NCBI GenBank assembly: GCA_019914945.1
Contig: CM034100.1
Coordinates: 3,609,209 to 3,673,208, forward strand
Length of the DNA: 64,000 bases
Direction of reading: 5' to 3'
Origin: Typha latifolia
Lineage: Eukaryota > Streptophyta > Magnoliopsida > Poales > Typhaceae
Shown: piece after piece, positions 48,425 through 60,469 of the stretch
How positions within the stretch are numbered: position 1 is the stretch's first letter
Layout of the letters: each line of letters begins with the position of its first letter
Notes under the pieces: model-generated
The model's input: only the letters and a program-made list of their open reading frames with translations
Databases searched by the model: none
Told to the model about the DNA's origin: nothing
Translations under genes and position numbers: made by a program

Positions 48425-49047
48425 TAATGTTAGACCAGGGATTCAAAAATGTGCAAAACAAGCAGACCAGAATGAAAATAATACCTCAAACAAGGAAAGT
48501 TAATATGATATTCACACAATATAAATATCAAGGTATATTTCATACTTCATGTGCTATCATACTTTTCCAGTTTTATGAATTAATAACAAAAAAACTATTA
48601 CTTTGTCAAACTTTGAGAAACTTATAGCATTTATTCCTCATTATTTGGTAAGATGATTCCTTGGAGATTTACATCTGAATTATGTCCTAATTAAATATCC
48701 CCAATAAAATTTAGATCATTCAATACCCCTTTGCTTCAGTTACTATATGAAATACTCAGATCATGTATAAATTATAGTATATGTTGCAGACTTGCAGTTA
48801 AAGGTTTAAGACTGCAATAAATGGTACCATTGAATTACAATAAGAACACATAAAACTAGTCACAGAAAGGTCTCCGCTATAAAGATATCCATAAGTCAAA
48901 ATGTTGCCAATCCTTCAATAAAAACGCATGAGCAATATCACTAATGAACAAAAACTAAAAGCAATAACTGAACTTCTGTAACAAACATTCTGCGGTAAGG
49001 CAAAGCTGTCCATTTCCAACCTATGTAGCGCCACTCTATAACATTCC
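48425..49047. promoter_or_regulatory. Upstream region of DUF1475-like copy A, bounded by a Copia insertion
   Basis: AT-rich 623 bp between copy A's ATG and the start of the retroelement; presumably promoter. No distinct motif recognised. Confidence 0.4.
49043..49047. other. 5' target-site duplication ATTCC of the Copia element
   Basis: ATTCC here and again at 52444-52448 exactly bracket the paired terminal repeats, the 5-bp duplication expected for Copia integration. Confidence 0.75.
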
Positions 49048-49206
49048 TATTAGAGTTATTGTGTTATATTTCATTTATTTATTCAGATATACGATGAATT
49101 GTATAAATAGAGCCAGGGTCCCCTATCAATCTAAAAGAAAACACTTTTCACCAGAATCCTCTCTTCTCTTCAAACTTGTTTTGGGTTTGGATCTATTCTC
49201 ATTTCA
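49048..49206 (+). repeat. Left long terminal repeat
   Basis: About 159 bp, ending in TTTCA directly before the primer-binding site. It starts TATTAG where the right repeat starts TGGCAC; a G-to-A change would account for loss of the usual TG end. Contains a TATA-like TGTATAAATAG at 49098-49108. Confidence 0.8.
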
Positions 49207-49219
49207 TGGTATCAGAGCC
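49207..49219 (+). other. Primer-binding site (tRNA-iMet type)
   Basis: TGGTATCAGAGCC immediately after the left repeat, the standard initiator-Met tRNA complement of plant Copia elements. Confidence 0.85.
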
Positions 49220-50464
49220 ATCCGATTTCTAGGATTCTTTCTCAGCCGTTGGATCTCCTTCACCTCCCACCTCCCTTGCTCGTTCTCCCTCCCCTCGGAA
49301 TCTCTCTCTGGCCGAGACGTCCCGCCAGCTCCACCAAGTCACTGGAAACTCCTCTCTAGCTCGTTGCGCCGTGTCCCAATCAGCATCTCTGCTTTCTCTC
49401 CCTTTGCCCAGTCACCAGATTCTCTCCTTGTAGCATCTCGACCCTTGTTGTGCGCCCACACCCGAAAGCTTCATTGCTGTCGCTGGTGAGCTTTTCTCTC
49501 ACCACCGCGTCACTCCAGTCGTGATGAGCTTATTCACTGGTCGCCATCCCTGAGCTCTCCAATTATCACTGATTGTCAAGCTTTTGAGCTTTTCTACCTC
49601 GACTCCTCTTCTCTTTACTACTATACCAAAGAGGTTGAGCCCCATCCTTTCTCTGTCAAGACTCATCTTGTAGTTTTCTGAGGTGCTCACATCCTGTTTG
49701 ATGAAAAGCCTCATTGAAAATTAAGACTCTGCTCACCAACTATTTGCCAAAAGGTCTTAGAAAATTCTTTGTTCTTTTCAAAATGCCCTCAAGGTGTTTG
49801 TCAGATTGACATCTTCTCCAATGATGTCTTATGTCTCGGTTGGTCGTGAGAGTGTCTATGGTTGATTTTTACTCGTCACTCAGAGTGATTAGATCACTTG
49901 GGCGTCTTCTATCAAGATTGTTATTTGCGAGTGACGTCTCCTTGGGCACATCGACAGCATCTCTACGGAGTGTGCTCCCCCTCACACAGTCATTCAGACT
50001 ACCACTATGACCCCTATTGAGTCTAGCATGCCCACAACCATTCAGTCTAAGCTCCTTTCTCCTAAGTATGCTAAGTGGCCTTTGTGTGACATGGAGTTCT
50101 TTATCTATTTTATATTATAGGTCGACCGATCATTTCGACCTTAGCTTCAAACATTATCTTCATCCCAGGCTATCTAGGTAGTCCTCAGTCGTCGATTTGT
50201 TCAGTCAAGTCTAATGCGCCATTTTCAGCTTCGTCGTGATGCTCAGGAGGCTAAATAGGGTTAGTTATCTATCCAGGACTTCTATGCTCGCATGACTGGC
50301 ATACGGCGCGAGCTCATATTAATGGAGCCTACTTTCTCTCCCTTGACTCGGCAGCTACTCAGCATCACTGTGACGACAACCGATTGATGGACTTTCTAGC
50401 TGCTCTAAGTCCATAGTTTGGGGATCTGACTCATCATCTATTGCATCGCTCCACTCTCTAGAGT

Positions 50465-50965
50465 ATGGACAATGCAGTTGATGAGCTACAGGCTGAAGAG
50501 CTTAGGCAGCGTCTTTTGCCCTCTCAACAGGTCACTGCTACACCGCCTTTTGTTGCCATAAAAAGTGTACTCGATGCTACCCCTGCTCCTATACCAATCA
50601 CACTTAATATTTTGACTGCTGCTTGCGCCACTCATGTATCTGGACAAGACCATCAGTTATTGCATCCTATGTGCGCTCATTGCGGTCGTTCTGGTCATCA
50701 TGTCGTTTGCTGCTATCGACTTCACTCTAAGCTTGTTCCTCGTTCTAGAAAAGAGGGATCAAGCAAGGACAAGAATAGTCACTTGGCTTCCTTATCCGTT
50801 GCCCCGAGCACCGATCTATCTGATCACTCTACTAATCCCACATTCAGCAGTGCACAACTTCTGCAGATTCAGCAGCTCATTCATAAAGCTCTTAGCTTCA
50901 CTAGTGCCTCCACTTTTGTCTCTGATGTCCTTGGTATGACTAAATTTTATATTTTTTTATTCTAG
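50465..50965 (+). pseudogene. Copia gag fragment with CCHC zinc knuckle
   Basis: 166-codon open stretch. Cys70, Cys73, His78 and Cys83 form a CX2CX4HX4C nucleic-acid-binding knuckle, followed by basic residues and a Ser/Thr-rich linker ending near a protease-like VSDVLG. The upstream gag part (about 49700-50460) is broken by stops. Confidence 0.8.
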
Positions 50966-51252
50966 TGTCTCATATTATATGACTGGTGACTCTTCTATTT
51001 TTACTAGCCTCACCTCTACCTCTCTTGCTCTTCTCATGTTCACACAATCGATAGGGCTCATTACCCATCTCTCATATTGGTTGCATTACCCCTACCACAT
51101 ATCCCACGAGTCGCCTTATTTTATCTAATACCTACTTGGATCAGCTTCACCTTTTATCACTTTATCCCAGTGTTTGTCTAGTCACCCCTTTCTCTCCTTT
51201 AGACCTATGACATCGACGTCTAGATCATATATCGAGTCAGTATCTTAAGACC

Positions 51253-52241
51253 TTGTCACGGTCTGAGAGCTTAAGTAGTAGTCATTTTTCTTTGTCTTTT
51301 TGTAATGGTTGCATGTTGGCAAAACACCGAGCCATTCATTTTCTTCTTAGTGAGAATATCTCTAATTCCCCTTTTTACCTTGTGCACTTAGATATTTGGG
51401 GCCTTGCTCTACTATCTTCGAGTCTTAGTTTTTTTTTCTATTATGTCTATTTTATTAATAATTTCTCTCGTTTCACTGGAGTTTACCTCATACGTCAACG
51501 CTCGGAGGTATGTCAAACCTATCGTATTTCTCTTCTATAGTTTGTACTCAGTTTGATTGATCCATTAAAATCTTCCAATCGAATGGGGCTCATGAGTATC
51601 TTTCCTTTGAGTTTTGCTCCATTCATACTTCTGACGATACCTTATCTTGGCAGTCATGTCCTTATACCCCTGCTCAGAATGGAGTTACCAAACGAAAGTA
51701 TCGTCATATTCTTAAGAGTTGAGACCAATCGTGCTCTTTTGTTTGAGGCCTATGTTCCTCACTCTTATTGGGTTAATGCCTTTCTTTTTTGCTCTCTACC
51801 TCATTAATCGAACTCCACAACAGTCCTTAAGGTGTGACCCTGTACGAATATCTTTTTGGTAGATCACCATTTTATGATCATCTTCGTGTCTTTGGGTACA
51901 CTTGCTTTGTTCTTTTTCCTTTTGGTGAACATAACAAGCTATCCCTTAGGATATCATGCCATATTTATTATGACACATCTGCTTATCGTCTTAGAATATC
52001 ATGTCATATCATTTTTCTAAAAGAGAAACATTTCTTCACCTTCGATGCTTTGGCTCTCTTCGACTTATCCTTTCTAAATCTTTCTAAACCTATTTTATCT
52101 TCCGCCCGCTCAAATATTTCTACTTCAACCCCACCATCTGCCCCCCACTGGCTTGATACTTGTCTATCCATGGACACTCCTTTACTATTAGTTCCCTCTG
52201 CCCTTCGGACCGCTCTCTTATTGAGTTTCCAGTTCTTCTAG
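51253..52241 (+). pseudogene. Copia integrase remains
   Basis: Three broken segments: 51253-51540 with a CNGC Cys pair and LVHLDIWG as in GAG-pre-integrase/integrase cores; 51553-51807; and 51834-52241 with LFGRSPFYDHLRVFGYTCFV, the conserved end of Copia integrases. Frames shift between segments and a partial internal repeat (LRISCHI) occurs near 51950-52015. Confidence 0.75.
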
Positions 52242-52288
52242 AGGAGTACCCCCCAAAAACCAAAGTGGCATGGCACTGCACGTGCCAC

Positions 52289-52443
52289 TGGCACGGCCAT
52301 CGTTGTTTTATTTATATATTTAGATATATGTTGATTTATATAAATAAGGCTAAGGTCCCCTATCATTCTAAAGGAAAATATCTTTCACTAGATTCCTCTC
52401 TTCTCTTCAAACCTGTTTTGGGTTTGGATCTTTTCTCGTTTCA
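52289..52443 (+). repeat. Right long terminal repeat
   Basis: About 155 bp, begins TGGCACGG and ends GTTTCA, then ATTCC. Many differences from the left repeat are C/T or G/A, implying an old insertion with methylation-type decay. Confidence 0.78.
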
Positions 52444-52941
52444 ATTCCATATGTATGTTGTCAGATCATCATCATCATCATCCATAGTTTTAGATGTTTC
52501 TTAATGTCTGGAAAATTGCTCTTTCTTCTCAATGAAATGAAGAACCACAATCTAAAATGAACTCAGCAAAGAGAAAATCAGTAGTTGGAAACTTTAATCA
52601 TTTAGATCACATTACCTAATGTACTTGTGAGTATGAACACCTAGTCAATGTTGATAAACACACCCAATACTCAAAATACTGAATCTTGAATATTTTAGCG
52701 GTAGCATCGATAACACTATATCGAGGTACTATACTGATATAAAGTGCACCTTCAAGGGTGGCCCCGATTGAAGTGATTAACTATTAAGAATTTTGTAAAC
52801 GAAACATAGGAAACAAACAGATGAGCTAGAAGATTAAGGTCATAACATAGAATGAGGCTCAATGAGCTATCATCCATAAAACAATAAATTAGCATCATGA
52901 TTATAACAAAGATCTTAGCTAAATTTCCTGCAGACAATATG
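52444..52941. other. Intergenic, Copia element to copy B 3' end
   Basis: Begins with the right ATTCC duplication. The remainder should contain copy B's 3' UTR; no gene seen. Confidence 0.6.
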
Positions 52942-55676
52942 TCATGAGCTGATATTGTACCTTAGGAATAAAAGATCCAGAGGATCTTGTGCAGTACCTT
53001 GAAATGAAATTTCAAAGAGTTTCTTGACAATGTAAGCACATGTGGCAATGCTGTAAAGATAAGAAGATTATCAATTCCAACCAAAATAAATAAATAAAGG
53101 AACATTAAAATAAGTTCATAAAAGTGATTCAATGAGAAAGGAATAAAGCACATTTAATTGACAATTTAAGAATATCTTAATAAGCATAAATGGTGAACAA
53201 CTAAAAGAAAGAAACTAACATCCCAACCTGATTAAAAGATAATGTAGCACTAAAGGCACAGAGTTTAGCATATATAATTTTTCTAGGAAAGCAGTTATGT
53301 GCAAATACATAGAATTTCTAGACCTACATCTAGGAGTAAAGTTAATAATTTGTGTCCTTTAGGTACATTCAAAATATAAAGTTGAATAAGCTTATAATAG
53401 GTAAGTAAAAGTAGAACAATGAAGGAGAATAAAGCTACTTGGAGATCAAGGACCAGGAGGTACAAGCAAACAACCAACAGATGGACTATAATGGAACCAG
53501 TCCTGACAGTGGATACATGGAAGGGAAGGCTTAAAGAGCATCCAAATAAGATGAATGAAATTTGATAAGAAAGTGCAGGTTGGTTCCTGCTGATAGATAT
53601 ATGAGGTACAGATACATACATAAATGTAAGATGAGCATACCTGCCAAAACATACTAATGATATTATCCAAAATACTGAATGAATCCAGCTTGACTCTTTG
53701 TAGACAACCCAAACCTAAAATTGGACACACACAGCGCAACGTTATATATGTATTTTGCAAATCAAACTATTATGAAAATTGATGAATACAAGTGCTTCAA
53801 ATATAAGTTTCCAGACATACAGATATTGCCACCACATTAACATAGAAGTCAGCCAAAGTTGCAGCCATCCACCTACACAAGTTTGTGGACTACGAATATT
53901 AGTACAGATGTTAAAACACCTTTCAGAGTCAAAAATACAAATAACAGCACCTTTATAGTGGATAAAATTCTTCAAGAAAAAAAAAATTAGCTTGCATGCA
54001 CACATGTAAGCAAGTTAAGTATAAACTGAATCTTCATGATAATCTTGAAAGAGGTGATACTTCCACGATCTAATGACACCCAAACATAGGTTCATAATAA
54101 GTTAATAACTGATTCTTAAAATGAATAAGTTGCAGAAATTAATGGGCTAACATGACGACCATGCCTATTTCAACTTAGATATCCATAGTGGAACTATTGA
54201 TGTACATTTATCAGTGGGCAATCCAGATAAAACCCTTGGCACATTGAGCATGTGAATCTTCTTTATGTACTAACTATTGTGGACTTTTTTTATTAGCACC
54301 GGTTATGGTTGACACACTTGTTATTAACTAATGTACTGATAATTATTGTCATTCTTGATATAGAACAAATCACAAAGATACACAAAGAATTATTAAATCA
54401 TTTGCTAGATTTAAATTCCAAATGATAAACCAAGAAGTAGAGAAACCAGATTATTAGATTCTCTTCTTTTACAAAGAAATCCACATTTAATAAACTTGGA
54501 CAATAACTTGGCAAGGAAAGTACATAAAGGATATGATGAAGTTCGAGATGGTTTCCACACTTATGTGCGATGTTGGAAGAAATATCCAAGTCTCCGAATG
54601 TGCGACGACACATCAAACAATGGTTATGATGCAACTGTTTCATTTATGTTGATCAATTCAATCCTTCTCGGATCTGAATTGGATCGATTGAGACCTAGAA
54701 TGATGTAATAGGTTTTATTTCATTGTTGGGTCAAGTTAGTTTTCTTTAAGACTTGATTTCGGTTTAGTTTGAGTCTATTAAAATTGTATTAGGTTTAATT
54801 GTGGTTGATTTGTAATAAGACATATAAGTCAAGTGTAAACTAGTCATACTAGGAATTACAATTCCTATTTAAGGAAATCAAACCCTACTTGTTCAGGAGA
54901 TTATTATTGATCTTGAAATCAAACCCTCGAATGAATCCGGGTTATCTCTTTTCCTGATCTTCTTACTCTTCGCTGCTTTTGAGGTTCAGCGCTATACGAA
55001 TGCACCACTACTGTAGCAAGTACCGCTGATATTGTACCATGTACCCCTGGTACTGTAGAAGCATACTGTCGGGTGTAGATCTCAAGATACCGAAAACCTA
55101 CCAAGTGTTCAATGGTGGATTTTGAAATGGATCTTAAGGAATTAATCAAAAAAAGATAGTGCTTACGACCTGGTAACTATTCTGACTTCTTTGGAATATT
55201 GCTAGTTACTCTCCTACTATCTTTTTTTTATTGCTTAATTTTGTTTTCCTTCTATCTCTACATCTTATAATTTGCATCTCAGATAGTGTAGGACACCTTC
55301 TGTATATCACAGTTTCATTGCATGTTTATTTGAGTGTGCATTTGATTCTTACGCATTAGCCCCGACTCCTAGGGCATCGTACATCAGGATAACCTTAGTT
55401 GTATCGAGACATATCATAGCTATAAGTTTCCCCCTCTCTACCCTCAACTAAATTACTAAATTGAGCACGAAAAGAAACTAAGTAATCAATCTTTACCCCC
55501 ATTTCATGTTAGACATTAAAACCCACACCGATCTGAAGAGAAACTTACGGTGTAAACAGTTCGCGTCGGAAGGGAGATCCATCGGTGACGAGAGTGTAAA
55601 TTAGGGTTGCCAGCATCAAGCAACCCAAGGCAGTGAATACTATTTTGTACGCCATTATAGAAGTGGATGCCGCCAT
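52942..55676 (-). CDS. Small membrane protein resembling plant DUF1475, copy B
   Basis: Four minus-strand exons: 55676-55549, 53872-53821, 53714-53641, 53050-52942; 363 nt, 120 residues. An in-frame TGA precedes the Met at 55676; a second in-frame Met is at 55655. N-terminal helix (YKIVFTALGCLMLATLIYTL), the motif VTDGSPFRRELFTPWMAATL, then ADFYVNVVAIS, VWVVYKESSW and a last helix (IHSVFWIISLVCFGSIATCA). The C-terminus KKLFEISFQGTAQDPLDLLF differs entirely from copy A. Exons 2 and 3 are 52 and 74 nt in both copies and all three intron phases match, showing tandem duplication. Codon choice is GC-richer in exon 1 than in copy A. Function unknown. Intron 1 (1.7 kb) contains a possible LTR remnant. 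Confidence 0.78.
54690..55160. repeat. Possible solo-LTR remnant in intron 1 of copy B
   Basis: Sequence style resembles a plant LTR: T-rich start, then GGAATTACAATTCCTATTTAAGG (TATA-like), CAAACCCT and a pyrimidine-rich segment. I could not define TG/CA ends or a target duplication, so this is only a suggestion. Confidence 0.3.
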
Positions 55677-55740
55677 AATAACTCAAAAGATTTCCGATCT
55701 CTTGTACGAAAGTACTTATCATCGCATCCCCAAAGAAGAA

Positions 55741-56055
55741 TTAAACAAAAATGAGGTCGAACACCTTACACGTCACATCGAAGTGGGGGAAGAACACTAG
55801 TGGTACCAGAGTCGAACACGTTATGCGCGTCCAAAATTCCTCGCTTATGACTCCGAATCCCTTAGCCATAGAACTAACGGTGCGGGAATAATAACACGTT
55901 GACGAGATCTCCATTCTAGATTTCTCGTAAAGCAAAACTAGGATCGAGTTCTTGATTTGTCCACGAGACAGAGATATAACTGAAGTCGGCAAGCAGTGGT
56001 GTATCGTCGACTTGTATGTATTCGGCGCTTCTACGCTAGTCGTTGCCGACTTCAT
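55741..56055 (-). CDS. Unassigned 104-residue ORF just upstream of DUF1475-like copy B
   Basis: Complete ATG-to-stop ORF on copy B's strand, ending 64 bp before its ATG. No domain recognised; residues are mixed with several Cys and a moderately hydrophobic end. It could be an upstream ORF in copy B's leader, or chance. Confidence 0.2.
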   Translation of the reverse strand: MKSATTSVEAPNTYKSTIHHCLPTSVISLSRGQIKNSILVLLYEKSRMEISSTCYYSRTVSSMAKGFGVISEEFWTRITCSTLVPLVFFPHFDVTCKVFDLIFV

Positions 56056-59000
56056 TATAATCTTTTTGAAATTTTTTTAGAGGATACTGACCAATTAGTT
56101 GATAAATTAATATATAAGATGTTTTCTTATTAGCTGATGAGTAAGCTATAATTTAAGTATTTTCTTATTGTTTAACCGATTCTTCATGTGGTCTTAATAT
56201 TTTAATTACAAATCAATTAAAAAGGGTTATAGAATTATTAATGAGATAACAAAGATAACGAATATTAAAATATAAAATATAAAAAATTATTATTTTTTAA
56301 TAGTTTAAGTTTTTGGAGTAATTTGTTAGTTAACTTAGTATCAAAGTTAAAAGTTACCGGTTCAAATTTTGTCGTGCCTATCTTTGCTTTAAATTATAAA
56401 ACTTCACTTATTCAAATTAAATCCATTTTTTTAGCCGACCAAATCAAACTAGAAGTGAGGAGAAATGTTAGAATATAAAATATAAAAAGACACTTCTTCT
56501 TTAAAAGCTTAAAATGATATGTTTGTTAGTTAATTTATTTATAGTAGGTAGTTAAGCTACAGAGGATATATAAAATAGTCACGAGCTTCATACGGACTTA
56601 TGAATCACTAATTATTCCTCCTATGGTCATTGTGAAATAATCTAAACTTATCAAACATAGTGGTGTACAGCCATAGAATGATCTTTAATTAGTCCAACTA
56701 ATAGCTATTACGTCTTGTTGTTTTGAAGTCAACCACTAGCATTTAATTAAGTGTTATGACCTTCATGTAGGATATGACAACCTTTTCTTAATGCAAATTT
56801 TATTTTAAACAGTTGTTTGTATCTTGCCTAGATTTGTCTTTCATGAAGAATAATAATATAGTAAAAGAATTATTAATATCTCAAATGATGGTCTACCACT
56901 CCTCTAGATATTTAGAAACACAATTATTATCATCAGAATTAAAATTAATATTTACTTTTACCTAGACAGTTTTAGTTTATTATATTTTTGTGACCCTTCA
57001 ACTATAATTTACGGTGTTAACAGAAAATACCATATAAATATTTTACCTCAAATTTTATAGCTTTCCTTCCTCAAAATAAGAGTAAAATAATGCCTAGGGT
57101 GTTTGAAGGAGTCATGGGAGGGTCCAAATTATAACTTTCTCTTCTTATTAGTCATAGTTTATTAATATTAATTCCTTTACGGCAATGCCCAGTTCTATTA
57201 GTTCACACATAAGAGTAAGACGAAGGACAGATAGACAGCTGACATAATTAGACCACCCCTTAAAATCCATATTAATTTCTCCAATACTTGAAGAGATATA
57301 GTCATAGTATGATTAGGTAGTGATGTCAATACAACACCAAAGAAAGAAAGAAAGAGAAAAAATAAAACTATTCTATGTAAAAGAGTGTTGACAGAAACTT
57401 TTATTTATTTATTTATTCAGGTAACGTTGCATTCAGATAGGCTTAAAAAAGCTTGCAAGTTGCAAGTTATCAGATAGAAAAAAGGCTTCATGGACTTGGA
57501 GAACCAATGAGCAGCAGCAGATCATCGACACCCTTGATCGCAGGAAATTAAATGGATTACTCCTCGAGTGCATGCAGATTAAGTCCTCCTGCTTGGAGAA
57601 GTGTAGGAGAAAAGAAATAGAAGATACCAACAGTTTCCATTTGGTTTCTTTTAGTCCTGGTGTTGAATGGTATTGGATTTCTTCCCCATGGATGGGATCG
57701 AAGTCAAGGTCGTAGATTAGCTAATCACGTCACCTAAAGTTGATCTACTCACGACAACACACAGAGTTGACTTACGACTCTGAACGCCTCCCATGAAAGA
57801 GACTTTGAGGATGAAGAGAAGATAAGACATCTTGGGATTCCAATCGTGTTATTGTATTTGGAAGTAGCTGGATATGATGAACTTTGGATAGTACTAAGCA
57901 TCTAATGAAATGGTTAAAAAATATAAAGTTTTTTTTTCACACCATAATTGTCATTGAAAATATTTGAAATGAAATTATTGTTATTGTAACTGCTTTCTTC
58001 AAATGGCTCCATAATTATTAATTATTACAGTTAGTTTTTGATAAAAAAAAATATATATTTATTGAGCACTTCCTAATGGATAAGTTGCAAAAATATATAT
58101 TTTGTTTTCTTGTGATATAATATCGGATAATATTAAATAGTATTTTATTAATCTACGTTTCAACTCTAATTGTGAGTAGTAAGATTAAGCTGTAAAATGA
58201 TAATTAAAAGAGCTTAATAAAAAATTATAATACTCATTAATGGTTAGCATGTGAACCTTATTTACTTTCAATTTTAATATTTTTATTTGAGAAACTTTGC
58301 GTAGAATTTTCAAGTAGAAAGCCATGTGATGTGCCACATGAATACAAGTTTGAATAGTTTTGCAAGAATATTCCAGTGGCTTTATATAAATAAATGAAAG
58401 AGTAGACTAAACCAAAGATGAAATTATTTTTTTATGGAGTTGCTAACCACCTTGCTTTCTTTACATCTAGTATATTCTGCAGTGTTTTAATATTTACTTA
58501 CCTACCATTTTTTTGGGAGAAAGAAACCATTTGGTGTTTGATGGCATCATTATTTAATTGTTGTATTCTTGCATTATCTATTATTAAGTTAATTTCAATT
58601 TTAAACTGCATGAAGAAAATATTATAATCTAACTGGAATAATTTAATCCTAATAAAGCAATCCCAAAGTTACTAGATTCATGTGAGCACATGTTGCTTTG
58701 TTAGGATGCGTAGCATCATAGATGGTATGATATTATTATTATTATATATATATGCCTTAAAATACTTAGCTTTCACATAAATATTCTTAAACTATTTTTT
58801 TATATGTATCAAATACCCTCTCTCGACCTAACTACATATTAAAATTTCACGATAAAATGGAAAAAGTGAATATATTTTATTTTCAGTTAAGAGTAAAATA
58901 AGCAAAATACTAAATTTAAGGGTTCGATCTCCCCATAAGTATTAAAGGTGATATTTAATAGTTTTTTTAGAAGAACGAATGAGCATGCTTTGAGTCTGTT

Positions 59001-59126
59001 CTTAATAGTTTTTTAAGATGATTGATTCGATTGTCTAATTTATATATCGAAAGGTATTTATCTTACTTATAATTAGTCTACGAGCTAAAAGTATATATGC
59101 ATGTAAAAAAGAATTCTTATAGATGC

Positions 59127-59166
59127 TATTACTACTACTACTACTACTACTACTATTATTATTATT
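59127..59166. repeat. Compound ACT/ATT trinucleotide repeat
   Basis: Eight or so ACT units followed by ATT units, about 40 bp. Confidence 0.9.
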
Positions 59167-60183
59167 CTGTCATGATTTAATAAGCATGATCACATAAATT
59201 GCTATTGCTGATCCAGGGGAGAAGACTTTTTTTTTCACTGGACAACATTGGAGAATCTCAATTTGGATATTACTTTTGAATTTTGAACAAGTTAAACAGT
59301 GCTGGCTTTGAATACACCTTGCACACTTCTTAACTACAAAAACTAAGCATCTGATCTTATGGACAAGCTTAAAAGTTCTTTATTCTCCACTGTTTATTTC
59401 TAACTTTCAAGCTTCCCAGGTTTGCATACGCTACTAGATATATACTTGATAATAGTTGTTTTCCACTTATATGCTACAGATAATACTCGTTTGTGATAGA
59501 TCTTGATTCTTTATTGTAGGTTAAATTATAAATTTGCCCTCTGTAGTGCAAATACATTACCCTATCACACCCATGAAGAATAAAGGTACTCATACAGAGG
59601 CACAGAGATTGTAAATCTCTTATAGTTATGGGTTAGATTATATGCTTTTATTCTTGTATATAAGAGGCATTAAGTCACTTGAAATGCAACTTAGCCTGTG
59701 TTTGAAAAGGACAAAGGAAATTGTGGAGTGAGCAGATTGTATGCGATGCAGATTGCCGGGAAATTTGTACATTCAATTAGTTAGCAGTCAATCACAGGCT
59801 GCCAAGGAAAGCCTAGTAACATACAAATGGGAGTATGAAAGATTCATGAAGAGAACCACACAAACTTACATGTGTATGAACATGTCTAAGGCTAAATGAA
59901 TACCTCATGGAATAACTTTATTCCTATTATACTTTTATCGATACTCCAAAGATATAGAATATCTTCCCTTATCTGTTGCAAAAGCAAACCAAAAGATTTA
60001 CCCACCGACCATGCTATAAAAGGGATATATGGAGCTTCCATTTATTTCCTCCCATAAGATATAGTCAATTAAGCCATGGAATAGTATATCTATCATACCT
60101 TAACTCCCCTTTTATGGGCCATATCTTATTAGCTTCCCTTCTGTGTAAAATTTCAATCATATCAGGCATACTAAAATTAATTA

Positions 60184-60188
<5 letters not shown>

Positions 60189-60233
<45 letters not shown>
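60189..60233. repeat. (AT)n microsatellite upstream of NPF gene
   Basis: About 45 bp of AT dinucleotides, roughly 140 bp before the proposed NPF start codon. Confidence 0.97.
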
Positions 60234-60236
<3 letters not shown>

Positions 60237-60371
60237 TTGAAGTCTTTTTCAACGAGGACATATAGAGCTAGGCTGGTTCTAACTCCACTCCTTTAAATAA
60301 CGGTGCTTCTTTGCATCTCTACATCTTCTAAGATAGAGGTTTCAAGAATAGTTGCAGGAGAAGCAGTAGAA

Positions 60372-60420
60372 ATGGTGTGTTGATTTCTTATTCTTCTTCT
60401 TCCCTCTTTGGGGTTTAATT

Positions 60421-60469
<49 letters not shown>

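Larger units (their letters stand above)
49048..52443 (+). mobile_element. Decayed Ty1/Copia LTR retrotransposon lacking reverse transcriptase
   Basis: About 3.4 kb between ATTCC duplications (49043-49047 and 52444-52448). Terminal repeats of about 155-160 bp (49048-49206 and 52289-52443) share long matches such as CCTCTCTTCTCTTCAAAC and TGTTTTGGGTTTGGATC. The primer site TGGTATCAGAGCC follows the left repeat directly, complementary to initiator Met tRNA as in many plant Copia elements. Inside, in order: gag remains with a zinc knuckle (50672-50714), a GAG-pre-integrase and integrase fragment (51253-51540) and the integrase end (51834-52010, GRSPFYDHLRVFGYTCFV). Stops and shifts break every domain. 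No reverse transcriptase or RNase H is seen before the right repeat, so the element is internally deleted and non-autonomous. It lies between the two DUF1475-like genes, opposite to them in orientation. Confidence 0.88.
55677..60371. other. Long intergenic region, copy B promoter to NPF gene
   Basis: 4.7 kb, mostly AT-rich. It holds copy B's promoter and leader (with a 104-codon same-strand ORF at 55741-56055), an ACT/ATT trinucleotide tract at 59127-59166 and an AT microsatellite at 60189-60233. The other ORFs (for example 57433-57630 and 58418-58627) are short and match nothing I know. No tRNA, rRNA or transposase was recognised. Confidence 0.6.

Noticed and set aside
49048..52443. Copia element as a complete, active retrotransposon
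   Set aside because: Stops and shifts in every domain and no reverse transcriptase or RNase H region.
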